A DNA stretch of 14,031 bases, from assembly GCA_002887195.1 (NCBI GenBank), contig PJAB01001503.1, forward strand, positions 1 to 14,031, read 5' to 3'. Source of the DNA: Chrysochromulina parva. Its lineage: Eukaryota; Haptophyta; Prymnesiales; Chrysochromulinaceae. Position numbers and translations under genes: made by a program. This document shows, in pieces, positions 6,260 to 13,624 of this stretch. The notes beneath the pieces are model-generated. The model saw only the letters and a list, made by a program, of their open reading frames with translations, did not search any database and was not told the DNA's origin. Position 1 is the stretch's first letter. Every line of letters begins with the position of its first letter.

Positions 6260-7054
6260 TTGCATCGTCCTTTCGGCACCATGCGCTGCCGGCGCAGCAT
6301 CCAGAGTATCGCCGGCGCGCTCCGAGACGTGGTTGAGCGCGCGGGTGGCTCGGGCGTCTCGGCGTCGCAAGGCAACATCTTGTTCGGCGCGTCCTCCTCT
6401 TCCCGTGTCAACAAGGTGCAGTGGGCGGCCGCTGAGGTCGGTGTGTCTTACAGGCAGGTCGAGATCTCGACCTCCGAGCTGAAGCTCAACGACAACTACC
6501 TGCGAATCAACAGCAAAGGCACTGTGCCCACGTGGGTGGAGTGCGACTCGCCCGTGCCGTTTGTGCTCAACGAGTCCAACACGATCGTTGCCCACCTCGC
6601 GATGACACAGGGCGGGAGCAGGCTCGACCCGAGGGACCCGCGGCTCCGAATGCTTGCGTGGCAGTGGCAGGAATACGGCGAGACCACGCTGCAGCCAGCG
6701 CTCTCGCCCGTGTGGTGGGGCTACAAATTCGGCTCAGGCTACCCTCTTGGGCAAGGCAGCGCACTTGTGCCTCTCGAGCCAGCCAAGCTCGCGGCGTCCG
6801 TCCAGAAGGCCATCCGCGCGTGGGCCGCCGTCGACGCACACCTGGCCGCCGACGGCCGCCCGTTTATGCTCGGCGACGACCTCACCTTTGGCGACATCAC
6901 GTGCGGCGTGCATGCAAACCGTCTCTTCCAGATGGGTGCCGAGGGGCCCGACGGCCGTTTCGGGCGTCTCCGAGCGCTCCGGGCATGGTATGATCGGCTG
7001 CTCGCGCGCCCCGCATACGTCAAACTCGTGGTGGCACCCACGCTGAAGGTTTGA
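6260..7054 (+). CDS. Glutathione S-transferase-like protein
   Basis: 264-residue two-domain glutathione S-transferase-like protein. GSTs conjugate glutathione to electrophiles or act in isomerisation and reduction. NILFGASSSSRVNKVQWAAAE (39-59) is the first strand and helix of the thioredoxin fold, with serines at 45-48 where Ser-type GSTs place the glutathione-activating residue. INSKGTVPTW (83-92) contains the cis-proline loop (Pro90). LNESNTIVAHL (103-113) fits the gamma-glutamyl binding ES motif. The helical C-domain covers about 125-255 and has the LGDDLTFGDI (204-213) N-capping box typical of GST folds. Two starts are possible, Met1 and Met8. The first 35 residues lie before the fold, are Arg-rich and may be an organelle-targeting peptide. 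The many aromatic residues at 133-157 are unusual. The GST class is uncertain (theta- or bacterial-like). Confidence 0.85.
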   Translation: MHRPFGTMRCRRSIQSIAGALRDVVERAGGSGVSASQGNILFGASSSSRVNKVQWAAAEVGVSYRQVEISTSELKLNDNYLRINSKGTVPTWVECDSPVPFVLNESNTIVAHLAMTQGGSRLDPRDPRLRMLAWQWQEYGETTLQPALSPVWWGYKFGSGYPLGQGSALVPLEPAKLAASVQKAIRAWAAVDAHLAADGRPFMLGDDLTFGDITCGVHANRLFQMGAEGPDGRFGRLRALRAWYDRLLARPAYVKLVVAPTLKV

Positions 7055-7343
7055 AACGCGTGGGGTTTGCAGGCGTCGTTGTCGTTGAACTCGCGCATGG
7101 AGTTCGACGACCCGGGAGTCAGACGACCTGAGGTGCACTCTCGTCTCGCGTTGCACCAGGAGACCCGTGATAGTGCTTGCCGTCGCCGCCGACACAACGG
7201 TAGCCGCGGCTGTGTAATCAACCAGGTGTCTCTATCCATGCAACTTCTCGTGACTCCGTGACTCAACGCGAACGGACCAACACTAGAGATTATCGCGCAC
7301 CTGTACATTTTGCGAAACTGCGGGTCCCGCCGCTCGCCGTTGA
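7055..7343. other. Short convergent spacer between GST and SF3B6
   Basis: 289 bp containing both 3' flanks. TCAGACGACCTGAG at 7119-7132 exactly matches the 14-mer at 5901-5914 downstream of the preceding gene. No coding region is supported. Confidence 0.45.
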
Positions 7344-7733
7344 CTACCTCTTCGTGAGGTCGTGGCTCGCGTCGCCCTGGTCGATACCCAGCTTGGCACG
7401 CATTTCGGCCAGCTCCTTCATCTCCCGTTCCGTGTCCTGGCGCTTCTGCATCTTCGTCTGTTGGTAATAGAGCACGACGAGGTATCGGCCGCACACGTTG
7501 AAGCCCGAGAGGTGGTCGACGGCGGTCTTGGCATCAAAAATGTCTTCGTACACCACGAAAGCGGTGCCGCGCGTGTCCGCCGCGTTGCCCAGCCGGATCT
7601 GCCGGATGGCGCCAAACTTGCCAAAAATGTCGTACATCTCCTCGGCAGTGATCTTAAAGGGAAGGTTGCGCACGTAGAGCGCGCGGTTGACCTCGGGCGG
7701 CAGCCGCAGCTGCTGGCGCTGCCGGGCCGCCAT
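7344..7733 (-). CDS. SF3B6: Splicing factor SF3B6 (p14, branch-site RRM protein)
   Basis: 129-residue RNA-recognition-motif protein, the SF3b p14 subunit of the U2 snRNP, which lies against the branch-point adenosine and SF3B1 in the nucleus. [24 protein letters not shown] (9-32) is close to the metazoan p14 N-terminus; LYVRNL (19-24) is RNP2, and Tyr20 corresponds to the tyrosine that stacks near the branch adenosine. [15 protein letters not shown] (55-69) holds RNP1. [17 protein letters not shown] (74-90) is near-invariant in the family. The C-terminal tail is charged. The start at 7733 was chosen because it gives the family's usual length of about 125 residues. The frame remains open for 67 more codons to 7934, but that part shows no conservation I recognise. 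Confidence 0.95.
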   Translation of the reverse strand: MAARQRQQLRLPPEVNRALYVRNLPFKITAEEMYDIFGKFGAIRQIRLGNAADTRGTAFVVYEDIFDAKTAVDHLSGFNVCGRYLVVLYYQQTKMQKRQDTEREMKELAEMRAKLGIDQGDASHDLTKR

Positions 7734-7975
7734 CGGGCAGGAGGGGCGAGCGGGAGACGACGGAGCTTCCAAGCCGGGCGACCAGCGCGAGGTCGATGGA
7801 AGCAAAAGTCCAGAGAAATCGATTGCCTCGCGCCATCGCGGGCGCGGAATCGCAGGTTCGCCACCTTCTGACCACAAGACGTAGCTGTCATCTCGAAGGG
7901 CGGCGAACGCTCGCGCGGAATTACTTCGAAACATCTTGATCAGAAATCGAAGTCCGCGAGGGAGGCGCGAAAGAA
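7734..7975. promoter_or_regulatory. Divergent promoter region SF3B6 / primase
   Basis: 242 bp separate the SF3B6 ATG (minus) from the primase ATG (plus), so one short region must serve two housekeeping genes. It is GC-rich, with a less GC-rich stretch around 7918-7955 (including TTGATCA) nearer the primase. No clear TATA box is seen. The SF3B6 frame is open through most of it. Confidence 0.5.
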
Positions 7976-9414
7976 ATGGCGACTGGCGGGGAGTCGGAAG
8001 GCAAGAAACGGCGCATCAACGCCGACGAGGATGAGGAGATGCCGGAGGCATCGGCGGCTGCGGCACCGCGCCCGCTGCCCGCGCCCCCGAGCGCCGCGCA
8101 CGAGCAGTTCTCGCCCGAGCTGCTGCGTCTGTGAGCAGCCATGTCATCCGCACTCGCCGGCGCTCGTGCCGCCCCAGCTTGCGATAAGCCTGACGCGACC
8201 GTCGCATGCGTCTTCGCAGGTATTACGACCGCCTCTTCCCGGTAGTGCAAATGTGCCGCTGGCTCAGCTACGGCACGCAGAACGAGGAGGCGGCGGGCGC
8301 CAACCTGCTGCACAAGCGCGAGCTCTCATTCACGACGGGCGACGACGTTTACATCCGGTACCTGAGCTACGAGGAGCCGGCGGCGTTCAAGAAGGACCTG
8401 CTCAGCAAGCTACCGCACAAGATCGACATTGGCGCCATCTTCTCCGCCGCGCCGCGCGACCACAAGAAGTTCAAGCTCTTCGAGCCGCACCAGCGCGAGT
8501 TCATCATCGATATTGACTTGACCGATTACGACTTCCTCGATGTGGACGTGAAGCGGCTGGAGACGTGCGACCGGTGCTGGCCGCTCATGGCGCTCGCCTC
8601 GCGCGTCCTCACCGCCGCCTTGCGCGAGGACTTTGGCTTCGAGCAGCTCCTCTGGGTCTATTCGGGTCGCCGTGGTATCCACTGCTGGGTCTGCGACCCG
8701 CGTGCACGCAAGATGAGCAACGAGGTGCGCTCGGCGGTGGCGGACTACCTCGGGCCCCAGCTAAACGCGGCCACGGGCCGGCTCAAGGTGTCCATCCCCA
8801 TGCACCCCTTCCTGAGATCAGCCTACGACAACGAGCTGCTTCCCTTTTTTAGAGAGAAAATCCTCGCGTCGGAAGCCAGCGGCGGCTTCGGCATGCTCGA
8901 CGTGCCCGCGCGGCAGGCGAAGCTGCTCGATATGTTTGGGGACGAGGAGCTCAAGGAGGAGTTCCTCGACCTATGGGCCCGCAAGGACGAGCCCGGCCTC
9001 AAGCGCTGGCAAGGGCTCACAGGGAAGGTCGAGACGAAGTTTAAGAAGCACGTGTCGACGATCGTCGAGATCGTGTTCACGTACACGTACCCGCGGCTCG
9101 ATGTGAATGTGTCCAAGGGCATGAATCACTTGCTCAAGTCGCCATGGTGCGTGCACCCCAAGACGGGGCGTGTGTGCGTGCCCGTCGAGCCAGAGCAGGC
9201 CTCCACCTTCGACCCGTCCTCCGTGCCCACGCTTCGCACGTGCGCCGACCAGCTCGATGCTGCGGGTAGGGCCAAGGAAGGCGATACGCGCCCCGACATC
9301 TCGCGCACGCAGCTCGCGCAGTACGAGGCGGCCTTTGACAACTTCCTCAAGCGGTGCGAGAGTGCGCAGCGTCAGGAGCGCGCGCGCGCAAAGACAAGCA
9401 GTCTCGACTTCTAA
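7976..9414 (+). CDS. PRIM1: DNA primase small (catalytic) subunit, two exons
   Basis: Coding exons 7976-8130 and 8220-9414, 449 residues. The protein makes RNA primers for DNA polymerase alpha in nuclear replication. Exon 1 gives a disordered, charged N-terminus (residues 1-40), then [10 protein letters not shown], which joins exactly to [18 protein letters not shown] of exon 2, a conserved primase start. IDIDLTDYD (148-156) carries the metal-binding Asp149 and Asp151. [15 protein letters not shown] (197-211) is the conserved SGRRG(I/V)HCW nucleotide-binding motif. [19 protein letters not shown] (343-361) holds the third catalytic Asp346. The zinc region keeps CDRC (168-171), but the two upstream cysteines found in human and yeast are Asp and Val. 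The C-terminal 25 residues are charged. Length is near the usual 420 residues plus the N-terminal extension. Confidence 0.95.
8131..8219 (+). other. Spliceosomal intron in primase gene
   Basis: 89-bp intron with GTGAGC donor and TTCGCAG acceptor. CCTGACG at 8189-8195 is a good branch-point candidate about 27 bp before the acceptor. Splicing joins CTGCTGCGTCT to GTATTACGAC and restores LLRLYYDR, matching the conserved family start. Without splicing, exon 1 meets TGA at 8131-8133 region (CTG TGA). The intron is 89 bp long, so retention also shifts frame. Confidence 0.9.
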
Positions 9415-10170
9415 TCTCCCCACAGCTCGGGCGGTCTGATATCCCCACAGCTCTCCCCACAGCTCGGGCGGTCTGATCTCCCCACAGCTCTCCCCACAGC
9501 TCGGGCGGTCTGATCTCCCCGCAGCTCTCCCCACAGCTCGGGCGGAGCACGGGCGGGCGGCGGCGGGGATCTCCCCGCCGCTCTCCCCACAGCTCTCCCC
9601 ACAGCGCGGAGCACGGGCGGGCGGCGGCGGGGATCTCCCCGCCGCCAAAGCGCCCCGAGACTCGCCAGAGGGCCTAGCGAGCAGGGCGGCACGCGCGCGG
9701 TTGGGAGTGGGGCGGGCGATGTTGGAGCATAGGACGGAGCGGGCCGAGGCTCCGTCCCGGCAGCGAATGCGGGTGCGCCCACGTCGCAGGAGCCGAACGC
9801 GAAGCGGGGCGAGGCGGCTTCTCTAGGCGGTACTGTATTGCACTCTCTATTCTGACATGCCATGAACATGCCATCCGATCCGACGTTTCGGTTTCCGACG
9901 TAACCGCTAAAGCTTACACCGCAGCCGACCGCATCTCACACGTGCCGCGCCCGGCAGTGCCGGACGGCGGACGCGTCCCCGCGGTATGCACCCTGCCACT
10001 GCCTAACCCGCTGCCGTGCGATGCTACCAAGCTGTCGCACTCTCTCGACTCTGGAACTCTGGTCACATTCGTGATTCGATGGCCTAGCTGCTACCTGCAT
10101 GCGTGCATGGCCATGCTGCACTTTTGCTGCACTCACTCATCATGGTTCATGCGCGATCTCAGATCTGAGA
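9415..10170. other. Convergent intergenic region after primase, repeat-filled
   Basis: 756 bp between the primase stop and the sulfotransferase-like gene. The first 240 bp is a GC-rich minisatellite. The remainder (9660-10154) holds no recognisable gene; CATGC-rich words occur at 10090-10120, and an 18-bp palindrome at its right end overlaps the next stop codon. Minus-strand open frames across the minisatellite are products of the repeat. Confidence 0.5.
9416..9656. repeat. Nested 37-bp/12-bp GC-rich minisatellite
   Basis: Three 37-bp units start at 9416, 9453 and 9490, each made of a 25-bp part (CTCCCCACAGCT plus CGGGCGGTCTGAT) and a 12-bp part (CTCCCCACAGCT or near). The array then changes at 9527 to a variant carrying a GC-only block (AGCACGGGCGGGCGG...), repeated 64 bp apart from about 9543 and 9607. 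The 12-bp core recurs about ten times. The second GC block has a perfect 10-bp stem (9623-9632 with 9637-9646) around ATCT; the first has nine of ten pairs. The minus strand carries regularly spaced GGGG runs. Confidence 0.85.
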
Positions 10171-10172
10171 TC
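10155..10172. repeat. 18-bp perfect palindrome over stop codon of sulfotransferase-like gene
   Basis: GATCTCAGATCTGAGATC is its own reverse complement. Its last two bases belong to the TGA stop of the minus-strand gene (10171-10173). In the transcript it could form a 7-bp stem with a GATC loop directly at the stop codon. Confidence 0.75.
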
Positions 10173-11313
10173 AGTTGACCCGCGAAGCAGGTACCTTTTC
10201 GACGTCGTCATTGTCGAGCCGCTTAAAGATGGCGTGCGGGTCTGTGCTGCAGCTGAAAGTCGTGTGTACGATGCTCCTGCCCTTCATCTCCTCCTCGCCC
10301 GCGGTGCCCATCGGCTCGGTAGTCAGACCGACTAGCTTGAGAGCATCGCCGAGGCACGTATCGGCACCATCAGTGCTTCTCCAGCAGTCCTCGATGTGAA
10401 CGATCCGCCCGAGAATCTTCGCATCCCCCGATGCATTTGTGATGTACGTACTCGAAACGTTTGCGAACGCGCTCGGATAGCGCGGGATGGTGCAGTCAAA
10501 CAACGTGCCGGCTGGAGTGAAGCGGTGGAAGGATGAGAATTGCCTGGCGAGCTCGTCTCGCTCCAGATAAAAGAGAGCGGCCTTCGGGTTCTGCTTGAAT
10601 GATGTGAGGGCGTCCGTCCAAGACTTCATGGCCTTCGCGTTACGCGCCTGCGCGCACTTTGACGACCCATCATCCGTTGCCGTGTGCTGTCCGCCCGTAT
10701 CGGCGTTCATAAACTGCGGGAACAGCTTGAACGTAATGGTGCAGTTCGAGCGCGGGCACACGTCTTCCGGGACGCTCTGGCACAGCCGATCACGAATGCG
10801 CACGAAGTACTCGGCTATGTTGTAGTCCAGACCTTGGTACAGCGAGGCGTCGTCGGAGATATTCGCCGGCCTCAGGTTACGAGGTATGGATTTGAGCGCG
10901 TGCTCGAACTTCAATGTCAGCTGCGTGTTGGTCTTTTCCTTGAGGGACCCAGTGTCCGCATCAAAGATTGCGTGTGTAGACTTTGGGTCGTCATGCTCAT
11001 CGCACTCGGCGATCTCGTTCGTGGACCACAACGAACCGGGACTACGGGCGAACGGTTCCCCAAGGTCGAACATGCACGGATGGGTCCCGAGTGCATCCCC
11101 AAAGTTTGACGTGCCGCTTCCATGGTCAGAGACAATGACGAGCAATTCCGCCCGCACTTCGGGCTGTGCCTCGTGCTCCTGTGCACTCGGAACGTCGTCA
11201 GATTCGTGATCATGATGATCATGATCACCGTGGTGCGAATGCAGCATGACCGACTCCCAAGTTATTGGCTCAAAAGGCACGCCGACGACCATTACATGAA
11301 GGAGAGCCAACAT
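10171..11313 (-). CDS. Sulfotransferase-like secreted/Golgi protein with His-rich N-terminus
   Basis: 380 residues. LLVIVSDHGSGTSNFGDALGTHPCMFDLGEPFA (57-89) resembles the 5'-phosphosulfate loop region of PAPS-dependent carbohydrate sulfotransferases, which read roughly GSGT/S...L..HP....GEP. AALFYLERDELARQFSSFHRF (245-265) resembles the 3'-phosphate site (R...S spacing) of the same fold. Such enzymes transfer sulfate from PAPS to glycans in the Golgi lumen. The start is hydrophobic (1-14), a possible short signal or anchor. Residues 25-36 are His/Asp-rich (HSHHGDHDHHDH), a possible metal-binding stretch. Four N-glycosylation sequons (NIS 151, NCT 190, NVS 285, NAS 293) and eight cysteines at 175-355 support a secretory location. 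The P-loop-like lysine/arginine is not obvious, so activity and exact family are uncertain. Confidence 0.65.
   Translation of the reverse strand: MLALLHVMVVGVPFEPITWESVMLHSHHGDHDHHDHESDDVPSAQEHEAQPEVRAELLVIVSDHGSGTSNFGDALGTHPCMFDLGEPFARSPGSLWSTNEIAECDEHDDPKSTHAIFDADTGSLKEKTNTQLTLKFEHALKSIPRNLRPANISDDASLYQGLDYNIAEYFVRIRDRLCQSVPEDVCPRSNCTITFKLFPQFMNADTGGQHTATDDGSSKCAQARNAKAMKSWTDALTSFKQNPKAALFYLERDELARQFSSFHRFTPAGTLFDCTIPRYPSAFANVSSTYITNASGDAKILGRIVHIEDCWRSTDGADTCLGDALKLVGLTTEPMGTAGEEEMKGRSIVHTTFSCSTDPHAIFKRLDNDDVEKVPASRVN
11206..11228. repeat. 23-bp inverted repeat in His-rich coding segment
   Basis: GTGATCATGAT and ATCATGATCAC are exact reverse complements around a central G. They encode part of the HDHHDH stretch. 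Alternating GAT and CAT codons produce such palindromes automatically, so this may only reflect the protein sequence. Confidence 0.7.
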
Positions 11314-11863
11314 TTTTGCTGTCCCAATATGGAAATTTACATGCAGAAATTTACAATTGCATGCAAGTCAAGAGCAGTTCATGTGAATTCGGTTGAGATT
11401 CTTGAGAACAAGTGGCCATCCTTATACGGCGATCTCTCGATTAAATCCGGAAGGAGAAATCAGAAAACGGCATCCGAACGGGTGACGAGTGTCGAGTCAA
11501 ATTCGAAGACTTCGCGACTGCCGACTCAATGAGACAAAGTGCATGCAAGCGTCTTTTTCATGCTTTTTGGAACGCAAAGATCTGTAGGATTGCACGGCGG
11601 TGGTCACATTGCGCAGACACACACCGACGGCCCTCTGTGCGGCAAGGCCTGCACGACCGCGGTCCCTTCCTTCGTTGCATGGGAGCATGCTTCCCGTTGA
11701 CCCACCCATTTGCGCTTTGGCTCGCGAGCCGACAGACCCAGCGGCGAGGCCGAGGGCGCTCATTCCCCACGTCCGCACGGCTCCCCGCGCTCACAACAGC
11801 GCTCAACACAGCGCTCACAGTGCTCAACGGTGCTCACACCGCGCTCAACACGGCGCTCAACGA
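11314..11863. other. Intergenic region between DJ-1-like and sulfotransferase-like genes
   Basis: 550 bp between two minus-strand genes. The part next to the sulfotransferase-like start (11314-11480) is distinctly AT-rich for this window, with GAAATTTACA at 11332-11341 and 11346-11355 and a TTGCATGCAA palindrome at about 11358-11367; it probably holds that gene's promoter. The part next to the DJ-1-like stop carries a GCTCA minisatellite. No coding region is supported. Confidence 0.5.
11787..11862. repeat. Degenerate GCGCTCAACA minisatellite
   Basis: Seven units of 10-12 bp built on GCGCTCAACA or TGCTCACA variants, ending just before the DJ-1-like stop codon. It would lie in that gene's 3' UTR. 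Confidence 0.75.
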
Positions 11864-12976
11864 TCACTCCTCGGCGGCGGCGGCAGCGGCGGCGGCAGCG
11901 AGGATCTTGTTGTACTTGTCGACCTCGAGTTGCCTCTGGACCGCGACGCGCTCGAGCTTGGAGTCGATGGTCTGCAGCTGTCCGTCGAGCCAATCGCGAG
12001 TGGCCATCGAGAGCATCTGCAGCCTCTCGATCTTGTCCACGTTGGCCGCCTCGTTCTGCTTCAGAGCGCCGAGCGCGATCACAAACTCTTCCTTCTTAGT
12101 CTCGAGCTCCTTGACGATGGGCAGGCGCTCCTCGAGCAACGCGTTGCGCAGCGGCTCGTACTTCTTGCGAAGCGGGTCGAGCGCGTACAGAACCTCCGTC
12201 GCCAGAGGCGCCGCTGAGGCGGGGTTCTGGCCGGTGATCAGGTTGGCCGCCACGCATACCTTGGCCTCCCACGGAGGGGCGCACACGTAGATGGGGCCGT
12301 CGACCATCGCGTCCTGGCACGAGCCGGGGCTCATGCCCGACCCCTTGGCCACCACCGCCGCTTTGCCCACCGCCTCCTCCTCCGCGTTCGAGAAGCCGGT
12401 GCATTCCTTGCCCGCGAGCAGCTTGGAGCCATCGGAGAGGACGACGTTGACCAGCGCCGCCGGGCCGTGGCACACGGCAGATACAATCTTGCCCGTCTCG
12501 AAGAGCTTCACCGCGAGCTTCTTCGAGTCCTCATTCTCGGGCAGGTCGAAAACCGGCCCATAGCCACCAGGGAAGAAGAGCACGTCGTAATCGAGCTCCT
12601 CGCGCGCCGCCACATCTGCGAGCTTCAAGTGGCTCGCGAGCATAGCTTTGGACTCCTCGTTCTCGGCCCACGCGATGGACGCTTTCTCGCCCGACGACCT
12701 CGCATCATCAAGCGAACTCGGGTCAATCTGAGAGCAGCCGAGGGGCGAGGCAATGTCCAGCTTCCAGCCGGCGGCCTGCCACCGCATCACCGCGTGCGTC
12801 AGCTCCGTGAGATAGAAGCCGGTGGGCGTCCCGTCCGGAAGAGCTGTCGAGGAGGTCAGCACGATCAGGACCTTCTTCGGGGTCATGATAGCCTTGGCCT
12901 CGGCCACGGGGTCCACCTCTGAGTCACCCATTGTCGTTCCGCAACTGACCGCCCTGGGTGTGAACTGTGAAGCCAA
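11864..12976 (-). CDS. DJ-1/PfpI superfamily protein (Hsp31/glyoxalase III-like) with coiled-coil tail
   Basis: 370 residues. The N-terminal two thirds (about 34-266) match the DJ-1/PfpI superfamily, Hsp31/HchA-like branch, known for glyoxalase III (methylglyoxal to D-lactate) and chaperone activities. KKVLIVLTSS (34-43) is the first strand. GFYLTELTHA (53-62) supplies the conserved Glu58. DYDVLFFPGGYGPVFDL (129-145) is the GG-loop. IVSAVCHGPAAL (164-175) holds the nucleophile Cys169 and His170. GKECTGFSNAEEEAVG (189-204) and LITGQNPASA (246-255) are characteristic of this branch. Residues 268-360 are an added charged helical segment, probably a coiled coil, ending in nine alanines and Glu-Glu. 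Starts at Met1, Met16 (12931) or Met31 are possible; Met16 is a likely real start. The catalytic residues are intact. Confidence 0.9.
   Translation of the reverse strand: MASQFTPRAVSCGTTMGDSEVDPVAEAKAIMTPKKVLIVLTSSTALPDGTPTGFYLTELTHAVMRWQAAGWKLDIASPLGCSQIDPSSLDDARSSGEKASIAWAENEESKAMLASHLKLADVAAREELDYDVLFFPGGYGPVFDLPENEDSKKLAVKLFETGKIVSAVCHGPAALVNVVLSDGSKLLAGKECTGFSNAEEEAVGKAAVVAKGSGMSPGSCQDAMVDGPIYVCAPPWEAKVCVAANLITGQNPASAAPLATEVLYALDPLRKKYEPLRNALLEERLPIVKELETKKEEFVIALGALKQNEAANVDKIERLQMLSMATRDWLDGQLQTIDSKLERVAVQRQLEVDKYNKILAAAAAAAAAEE
11870..11902 (-). repeat. GCN microsatellite encoding C-terminal poly-alanine
   Basis: A run of GCC/GCG/GCT codons encodes the alanine tract just before the terminal Glu-Glu. 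It is likely length-variable among individuals but keeps frame. Confidence 0.75.
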
Positions 12977-13624
12977 CGCGGCTCTGATATGTATGTGAAC
13001 GCGTTGGAGTGTTGAAATTACACTGAGTCTCAGCTCTCAGGCGAGTCTTTCTCACGGGAAGCGCTACCTGCCGCCTCGCGCGCTTGACCTTGTCCTTCCA
13101 GGACGCCCTCAATTTTGAATTCGTATGTCAGGACAAATTGTCAGGACCTCAGGACTCAGGTGTCAGGTATGTTAGATGTGAGCACCAGTTAGCCCCATAA
13201 TGCATAAAGAACGCTGTCACAATCCACACGGGCAATGCACACACAGCGGCACGGCAGGCGACCGTACTACACGATAGAACAACACGACCATGCAGCGCAC
13301 ACCACTCATCGAACGGTTCACACTCGCACAACATAGGTTGGGGACACAAATTGAGAGGCACGAACCCTCCTGTCCATGTCCGGCGTTCCCGGCTCTCACA
13401 CGGCCGGCTGGCTTGACAGCTCATACACAGCTTATTCAAGGCGCAAAGCGTGATGCATTCAAGGCGAGGCGAGAAGACTGAAGTCTGAATGTTGCTCTCT
13501 CTGCTCCTCCTTCTCCCAGCAGCACACATGCATGCCCCATAGCTCGCCGCCACGGATGTTGGGGCGGGCGGCGTCTCACGCACTGGAACGGCCGCTCAGT
13601 CAGCCGCCAACGAAGGCGTGCGGC
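12977..13624. other. Intergenic region upstream of DJ-1-like gene
   Basis: 648 bp between the DJ-1-like start and the stop of the next minus-strand gene. It holds five TCAGG words (TGTCAGGAC type) at 13126-13167 and two copies of ATTCAAGGCG at 13434-13443 and 13457-13466. The DJ-1-like promoter should be in its left part. Open frames here show no recognisable domain and are not called. Confidence 0.5.
13126..13167. repeat. TCAGGAC short repeat cluster
   Basis: TCAGG occurs five times in 42 bp, three times as TCAGGAC, about 150-190 bp upstream of the DJ-1-like start. It may be a clustered binding site or a simple repeat. Confidence 0.35.

Noticed and set aside
6008..6595. 195-residue antisense frame opposite the GST gene
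   Set aside because: Sense strand encodes a clear GST; the antisense peptide has no recognisable domain and is a codon-bias shadow.
7734..7934. 67-codon in-frame N-terminal extension of SF3B6 from an upstream ATG
   Set aside because: The p14 family starts close to the RLPPEVNR segment and is about 125 residues long. The extension has no recognised similarity and covers the divergent promoter.
8206..8219. ATG at 8206 as the primase start
   Set aside because: It lies inside the intron; the spliced exon 1 gives the conserved N-terminal segment instead.
8971..9869. Long minus-strand open frames with repeating AVGRAVG and CGESCGE type peptides
   Set aside because: They run through the GC-rich minisatellite and the antisense of the primase gene; the repeat simply contains no stop in these frames. 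No domain is seen.
11206..11228. 23-bp palindrome as a regulatory site
   Set aside because: It lies in coding sequence and follows from alternating His (CAT) and Asp (GAT) codons, so a regulatory reading is not needed.
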